Shown here: in pieces, positions 43,014 through 64,000 of the stretch | Position numbering within the stretch: position 1 is the first letter of the stretch | Layout: each line of letters begins with the position of its first letter | Assembly: GCA_027625915.1 (NCBI GenBank) | Contig: JANTQA010000032.1 | Location: forward strand, 14,896,001-14,960,000 | From: Anaeramoeba flamelloides | Lineage: Eukaryota; Metamonada; Anaeramoebidae | DNA length: 64,000 nucleotides | Reading direction: 5' to 3' | Translations under genes and position numbers: made by a program | The notes under the pieces: model-generated | Told to the model about the DNA's origin: nothing | Databases searched by the model: none | What the model saw: the letters and a program-made list of their open reading frames with translations, nothing else

Positions 43014-44612
43014 ATGAAAAAACAGCTGTCCCAAAAGATCCGAAAAATGGTTGGTTTGAAAAGCACAATTCTCAGGTTTTTCATGGTATTTCAGGGCGGG
43101 ATTCTTTTCTCTTTTGGCAAGTATTTAACAGATCTGCTTTCTGACACTTGGGATCTATTTACGACCATGGTCAGAAACAAAATCATGACAACACTGGAGA
43201 TCATCTCTTCTGACGAGAGGGATGATCTTTTCCATCCAATGTTTGAATGGCTTTCGAAGCAATCGGGCATCCAAAACACGAATAATTTGCAGTTACTCAC
43301 TAAGGAGTGTGCTATTAACGACTACTTCACGAAAGCAGAAAACTCTGGGCATGAGATCCATTCGGAGAAAAAGGTTAGTCGCTATAACAACAGTTATCTG
43401 GAGAGATACACTTTCACTTTGTCAGAAGGGAAGCATCAGTTTCACTATCGCAAGAAGAAAATTCATGTCGAATATGAGCTGTTTCTCGACGAAGTGCCAG
43501 ACGAAAGCACACACTATTTCGTGCCGATTAAGGATGACTACCAAGTTTACAAATTGACTTTAACTGCGTATGGCGACCAAAAGAAATTATTTCAAGAAAT
43601 CATTAAGGAAGCGCTTGAATTAAAACGTGAAATGGGTAAGAAATATTCCAATATCTATTTAATGAACAAGTTCGCCGACGCGTGGAAGCGAGACGTCTCA
43701 GAAGCAAAGTCAATAAAGATGGGCTTTGTGATCTTGAAAAAGGGGTTAGCGGAGCATTTGGTCAATGACTGCAGGCAATTTTTGGGAAGGCGCCAGATTT
43801 ACACAAGATTGGGCATCCCATTTAAGAGGTGTGTCTTGTTTTACGGCGACCCTGGGTGCGGCAAAACAACCACAGTTCGGGCGCTTGCAGGTGAGCTTGG
43901 CTTACCCATTTGTATCATGTCGTTATCAAATAAGGAATTAAATGACGACAGGTTGTTAACCTTGATGAACAAAGCCCCGAGGCCCAGCGTTGTCTTGCTA
44001 GAGGATGTCGATTCTTGCTTTGTGCAAAGAGAGGCAAGCGACAAAAAGGATCACAATCGAGTATCCTTTTCTGGGCTATTGAATTGCCTTGATGGCGTTG
44101 GTGCTCAGGAAGGCAGATTGTTTTTCATGACAACCAACCACATCGAAAGGCTTAGCCCCGCTTTAATACGACCAGGAAGAGTTGACAAAAAAGTTGAATT
44201 CCAAAAAGCTGATAAGCACCAGGCAGAAGGAATCTTTTTAAAATTCTTTGAGGGCCATCCGAAATTAGCAAAGCAATTTGCTGATAAGGTTCCTGAAGAT
44301 CGAATGTCAATGGCTCTCATCCAGCAACATCTTTTAAATTATTTTGATGAACCAGAGAAATGCTTACAAAAAATCGATGAATTAATTAGGGAATGTGAAA
44401 AATCTGAAGAATTCCGACGATCAGAAAAAAAGAAATATAAATTAAAGCAGAAGGAAATTGAAAAAGTGAAGAGTCGGGAAAAAGAAAAATTAGATACCCT
44501 AGATGGAGAAACAAAAATAATTGATGTTGAAATTCAAAATGAAATTGAAAGCAATAATGTTATCAAAAAAAGAAGAATTACAAATCCCAAACAAATGATC
44601 GATTTAAAATAA
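43014..44612 (+). CDS. BCS1: BCS1-type AAA ATPase
   Basis: Intronless, 532 residues. The N-terminal part has a hydrophobic segment (about 16-40) and the BCS1_N-like region; the AAA domain follows. Walker A is GDPGCGKTT (278-286), Walker B VVLLEDVD (about 326-333), sensor-1 FFMTTNHIERLSPALIRPGR with the arginine finger, and FSGLLNCLDGV, which is characteristic of the BCS1 subfamily. In mitochondria BCS1 translocates the folded Rieske iron-sulfur protein into complex III. The C-terminus is a charged coiled extension with Lys/Glu repeats. Related BCS1-like AAA proteins exist outside mitochondria, so location is uncertain. The first Met is used; no earlier in-frame Met is evident. Codon use is much less AT-rich than in the neighbouring BEACH gene. 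Confidence 0.9.
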   Translation: MKKQLSQKIRKMVGLKSTILRFFMVFQGGILFSFGKYLTDLLSDTWDLFTTMVRNKIMTTLEIISSDERDDLFHPMFEWLSKQSGIQNTNNLQLLTKECAINDYFTKAENSGHEIHSEKKVSRYNNSYLERYTFTLSEGKHQFHYRKKKIHVEYELFLDEVPDESTHYFVPIKDDYQVYKLTLTAYGDQKKLFQEIIKEALELKREMGKKYSNIYLMNKFADAWKRDVSEAKSIKMGFVILKKGLAEHLVNDCRQFLGRRQIYTRLGIPFKRCVLFYGDPGCGKTTTVRALAGELGLPICIMSLSNKELNDDRLLTLMNKAPRPSVVLLEDVDSCFVQREASDKKDHNRVSFSGLLNCLDGVGAQEGRLFFMTTNHIERLSPALIRPGRVDKKVEFQKADKHQAEGIFLKFFEGHPKLAKQFADKVPEDRMSMALIQQHLLNYFDEPEKCLQKIDELIRECEKSEEFRRSEKKKYKLKQKEIEKVKSREKEKLDTLDGETKIIDVEIQNEIESNNVIKKRRITNPKQMIDLK

Positions 44613-45289
44613 ACAAGGAATTTAAAAAAACATTTAAGTGGGTAGGTACATTTTACCAATTTTGAGTGCCACAGTTTATTTGAAATCAAAACAATAAAAT
44701 CATTTCTCTTATAGCATTAGATGTTTTAATAAATAGGGGGTGGGAATGTGTACGAGTATAATATATTTGCATTCTAATTCAAAAATTGAAATCAATTTAA
44801 TTAAAAAATTGATCCATAAAATAATAAAAAAAAAAAACATTTATTTGTTTATTAATCTTATATAAACTCCATTTCAAAATCGTTAACCCATTCAAAATCA
44901 AATTTTGAAAATAAATATTTTTATAAATTGAAGTACTCTATTATAATAAAAAAAATAATATTTTAATCTTCAGTTCTATACACTAGAAATATTTGTTTTT
45001 TGTCTAAAAATAAAATAAAAATAAGGAAAAATAAGGAATAAAAAAAAAATCGGCCATTCTTATGAAATTTAGTTTATAATATTTGAGACAATTCCTAATT
45101 CTTTACTCAATTTTATTTTTAATTCTCAATGGAAAAACTTTTTTTAAAAAATTTTTTAGCAACAAATTACTGTCTATTTCTAAAGAATTTTCCAAATGAA
45201 TTTAAAAATCTTATTTTCTGTTAGTAAATCTAATTCAGATTTGGTACAAGAAAAGAAGATTTTTGGCTCGACAAACAAACTCATTTAAA

Positions 45290-46320
45290 ATTTAACCTTG
45301 ATAAAGTTAAAAATAATTTAAAAAAAAATAACCAATGTTTTACAACAAAAGAAATTTATCAATTGATTGAAAATTCATTTTTTTTTAAAGCTGTCTTCCA
45401 TAGTCGGCTGTTATATGGATTAGAAATATTTGATCTGTCAAAACAAGTTTTCAATAAATTGATATTTGGATTAATAAAAAAAGTAACAAAATTTTTAATT
45501 TATAAATCCACACTCACCTCGGCTTATATATAAAACTGGAGCAAAAATAGACTATACGAGAATAACAATATATAAAAGAAGATTTAAACTAATTCAACAA
45601 TCGAGATTTTTAGATTTTCATGGAATAATTATAAATCTTAAATTCAGAGAACAAGAAATTGGAAAATATTAACTGACAATCAAACACCTAAAAAGATTTA
45701 GAAATTGAAATTTATAAACATCGAATTAAACGACTGGTAAATAGTCCCAGTTGGAAATGTCGTTAGTTTTTTTTTAATTTGAGAAATAAACCCAAAATTT
45801 CAGAAATTTTCAATTTATTTCTTAAAATAAAAAAAACCGCCGTTAGCTTTTCCAGAATTCAAAAGAATAGAGTAAAATCTAAGATTTTACTCAATTCTTT
45901 TAAATTTTGGAAAACCGCCGTTAGCCTTTCTTGAGTTTTTCTGCCTTAGTTGGAAATGTAGTTAGGTTTTCTTTAATTTTGGAAATTCGCAGAAAATTTA
46001 CGTAATTTTCTTTTTTTTTCTCAAATTAAAAAAAAGATAATAGAATTTTTCCAGAATTCAAAATAATAGAGAAAAATCTACCCGATTTTACTCTATTCTT
46101 TTAAATTTTGGAAAACATAACGACTGTCCAGCGTATGAAAATAATCCTAAAATCTGGATATGTGAATTAAAAAAAATTTATATTTCTAGTATATTCAAAA
46201 ATAATATTACTAAATATGATGTTAGTATAAAAAAAGATTCATCGTATTTATTAGCCTTAGTGTGTAATAAATTTATTTTTGAGTCTTTAAAAAAAGTTTT
46301 AAATCACAATTTAGGAATTC
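45290..46320 (+). pseudogene. Decayed LINE (non-LTR retrotransposon), 3' part of the RT ORF
   Basis: A broken frame reads as the region just after the reverse-transcriptase core of LINE proteins: HSRLLYGLEIFD, then FGLIKKVTKFLIYKSTLTSA, then a shifted frame with YKRRFKLIQQSRFLDFHG, then HRIKRLVNSPSWKC. The frame continues after an inserted hairpin array with PAYENNPKIWICELKKIY and stays open for about 70 codons, to GIR. At least two stops or frameshifts lie in the first half, so it is dead. The RT catalytic core and endonuclease are not present. The array at 45762-46124 splits the Cys-Pro codons. Confidence 0.7.
45762..46124. mobile_element. Hairpin array E1, inserted in the LINE
   Basis: A 363-bp array: alpha (about 45763-45838), gamma (about 45842-45920), a beta scrap, a second alpha-like (about 45968-46038) and gamma (about 46045-46117). 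It begins GTTAG and ends AACGAC, and both flanks carry TGTC (45758-45761, 46125-46128), a single copy of which restores the LINE reading frame. The target-like string AGTTGGAAATGT recurs inside at about 45950. Confidence 0.78.
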
Positions 46321-46323
46321 GGT

Positions 46324-46727
46324 GAAGTGCCATAGGGAGCCGTAAAGTGCCTAGGTTTTTTTTAATTTCTAAAATTAAAAAAAACCTAACGGTGGTTTTC
46401 TTGAGGTTTTCTGTATTATTTGTTAAATCAATAGATTTCCCTTAAGTTTTTTTATTACTTTATGAAATAAACCGAAAATTTATTAAAATTTTCTATTTAT
46501 TTCAAAAAGTAAAAAAAATCTAGAACACTTCACGAATAAACATTAAACTCAAGAAAACCTAAAGGCGGTTTTCCATAATTCAATAGAATAGAGAAAAATG
46601 GAAGATTTTACTTAATTCTTTTAAATTCTGGAAAAGCTAACGGCGGTTTTTTTTTTTTAATTTCAGAAATAAACCGAAAATTTCTGAAATTTTGGGTTTA
46701 TTTCTCAAATTAAAAAAAAGCTAAAGG
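46324..46727. repeat. Hairpin array E2
   Basis: Leader GAAGTGCCATAGGGAGCCGT then AAAGTGCCTAGG. A minimal alpha hairpin (46355-46392) follows, then beta, alpha (about 46446-46520), gamma (about 46562-46640) and alpha (about 46650-46725) units with GGCGGTTTT junctions. Confidence 0.72.
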
Positions 46728-46924
46728 CAAATAAGTGAAATTAAAAACTCCTCCATTAAATAATAAAAAAAAAAAAGAAAGAAAAGAAGATTTTTTTTAC
46801 AAATATTTCTGTCAGACAAAAGATTTATTAGAGGTATTTCTTTAATTATATAATTTATTTATTTTTCATTAAATTATAAAAAGCAAAATAATATGAATAT
46901 TGATTGAAATTTTTTCACCATTTT

Positions 46925-46975
46925 TCTATTTTTTGTGTTTATTTCTTAAATTAAAAAAAAAAACCTCGGCACTTA
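46925..46975. repeat. Half alpha hairpin
   Basis: Only the right arm, GTTTATTTCTTAAATT plus an A-run and CCTCGGCACTT, remains. Confidence 0.5.
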
Positions 46976-47199
46976 TCTTACCCCTAAATTATTTACCCTA
47001 CAAATAAAAAACAATTATTAAATCCAAAATTCAAAATTGAAAATAATTAAAGTTCTTTATCTAATTAAAGAGCTTAACATTATTCTCACCTTTTAAAACC
47101 TTTTTAAAAAGACCTAGGAAAATTTTTTGGCATTTGATTTTCCTGTACATCTTAGATGATGTTTATCAACGAAACACCTTTTTTTAAGTAAACCATTTT

Positions 47200-47925
47200 C
47201 CAGTCAAAGAAACACAGTTGTAATGGGTGAATTGCATGTATTTAAAGGGTTTTACATGGATATTAGAAGAAAAAATTTTTTGTAAATTTTAAAAATTGAA
47301 ATCATTTTTTCCGTATTTCTACACATTTTTGCGTATTTTCATTTTCTAGATTTTTTATTTCACCTATTTCAGTTTCAATAAAATTTTTTTATTACAAGAT
47401 CAATAGTCACTTGGTAAAAACGTGTTATTCTAATGTTATCGAAACTGTGACAATGATTGTTGAGAAATCATATTGATTTCTAGTAGAATTTTATTCAAAC
47501 CTTGATCATGATATTTGAATAATAAATATCAAACAATTTTCACTTCATTTTCATCTCCCCTTTTCAAATAGAGACAACAAATACCAACATACTTTGTTTA
47601 TAGACTTGATTTCTAAAAGAAAAGTATGGATAATGAATAGAAAATAGTTTCCTATTTATTATTCAAATACCACGTAGAAGATCGAAAATTTTATTCATGT
47701 TTTCCTCAATTGGAACTCTAAGAATTTGAGTTTTTCAATTTTTAAGAAAATTAATTGATTTATTAGTTTTATTTCAGATGGATATCAACAATTCTTTGAT
47801 CTATATTATTCTACTTATTTCTTATTTGTTTTTCAAAGGTCAATTATATAAAATAATTGATATTTGAAAAAAATCTTTACCCCCTTTTACAGAAATGAAG
47901 TTTATATAAATTTATTTTCATAGTT
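47200..47925 (+). repeat. Interspersed repeat family F, copy 3 (interrupted)
   Basis: Starts near TTTTCCAGTCAAAGAAACAC and ends near ACAGAAATGAAGTTTAT. Split at the GATC...GATC landmark by MITE G copy 2 (47507-47674). Confidence 0.65.
47507..47674. mobile_element. MITE family G, copy 2
   Basis: A 168-bp element with ends CATGATATTTGAATAATAAA and CGTGGTATTTGAATAATAAA (right end in reverse), containing TTTTCACTTCATTTTC as in copy 1. It is inserted in repeat F, whose other copies lack it. Confidence 0.72.
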
Positions 47926-48699
47926 TTCTTTTAGTATGATTTTTTTTTATTTTACTCTTTCCAAAATCTTTTTTTCACAAAATTCAAGTACAATATACCG
48001 ACCAAATAACATGAATCCAGTAAAAGTAAGTACAATACAGAGTATATGAAAAGTTCTATTTGATTTTTTTTTCAAATTATTTTAAACCAGTTCATTTTTG
48101 GATTCAGTACACTTCATTTCTATAGGTCAATTCATTTAAGATCTAATAATGAACAAATCCATTTAATAAACAATCATAACCTACTTTGTCGTTTTGTATA
48201 ATGATTTTTTTATTACCTTAACCACTTCCAAACAATAAAACTTAAAAAAAAAAAAAAAAAAAGGAAACCCAAACAACTTAAAAAAGGGAATTTGGAAAAA
48301 GTGGAACCTCTAAAAAAATAAGAGTTAAGAGAGTTTCACAAATTATAAAAGGTTATATTATCTATATTTGACATATTTGTTTTTTAAAAAATGTTTCGAG
48401 ATAATTCGGAGCAAATTACCTTCAAAATTTTGTTTTCAAATTATTAATAAAAAGCCAAAACAAACCAACAAATAAAAGATAAAAATATTATAATTCTTGA
48501 AAAAGTAATTATTAAGAATCAAAAGATTTTGTTTTGTTAATTTTTGTTTATACAAAATGATATTTATTACAAACCAAAATTTAACAATTAAAAAAAAAAA
48601 AAAAATCTTTATTACTATAATCAATATTACAAATTGAAACCTGACCATTTTGTTTTCATTGACAGCGAATCTATTAATATAAATATATACACATGACGA

Positions 48700-63882
<15,183 letters not shown>

Positions 63883-64000
63883 AATTTTAACGAGTAACTT
63901 CCAAAGAATGGCTTTTTTTCAAAAAATTAACAAAAATAAAAGAATGATCACAGAATTTACAATTTTTTTTCTTGAATTATGTTTTTTTTCTTTTCGATTA

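Larger units (their letters stand above)
44613..48699. other. Intergenic, BCS1-type to BEACH gene
   Basis: Holds a decayed LINE (about 45290-46320), hairpin array E in three parts (45762-46124, 46324-46727, 46925-46975), and repeat F copy 3 (47200-47925) with a nested MITE G (47507-47674). No intact gene is seen. The two flanking genes converge here, so both transcript ends should lie in this gap. Confidence 0.55.

Noticed and set aside
45290-46320. LTR-type element as the source of the reverse-transcriptase-like frame
   Set aside because: The readable segment matches the region after the RT core of non-LTR (LINE) proteins, and no long terminal repeats or other parts are present.

Overview
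The window is nuclear DNA from an AT-rich protist. It carries spliced genes, homopolymer-rich introns, a lone 5S rRNA gene, a tRNA-Glu gene, and proteins with long Asn runs and Lys/Glu/Asn low-complexity stretches. My best guess for the organism is an Anaeramoeba-like metamonad. Kilobase intergenic gaps, introns up to 4.5 kb and a dispersed 5S gene argue against a dictyostelid, but this placement is an inference. No viral or LTR-type element was seen.

Genes in order: 5S rRNA (387-507, +); calnexin (4104-5720, +); an Mst/Hippo kinase with a C-terminal SARAH domain (9453-16191, +, seven exons); a Rab5-type GTPase (18508-23641, -, three exons); an AMPK-related BRSK/SAD/Gin4-type kinase (26101-35784, +, five exons); tRNA-Glu(TTC) (42412-42481, +); a BCS1-type AAA ATPase (43014-44612, +); and a WDFY3/ALFY/LvsA-class BEACH-WD40 protein of about 3,630 residues (48700-63882, -, four exons). 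The exon joins were worked out by hand. All are GT-AG with matching phases. The BEACH gene has one frame break inside a poly-Asn repeat.

The genes are unrelated in position, and no operon is implied. By family, calnexin acts in the ER, Rab5 and the BEACH protein in endosome and autophagy traffic, the two kinases in growth and polarity signalling, and BCS1 at an organelle membrane.

The rest is dense in non-coding repeats: at least four MITE-like terminal-inverted-repeat families, several foldback elements, five longer interspersed repeat families, a decayed LINE, and a striking modular system of short palindromes. Three hairpin types (alpha, beta, gamma here) are strung into arrays with a shared GTAGAGTGCC-type leader. 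One array interrupts the LINE reading frame and is flanked by a 4-bp target duplication, which shows that the arrays can insert. Each spliced gene holds one 3-5 kb intron, and these giant introns are where many of the elements sit.
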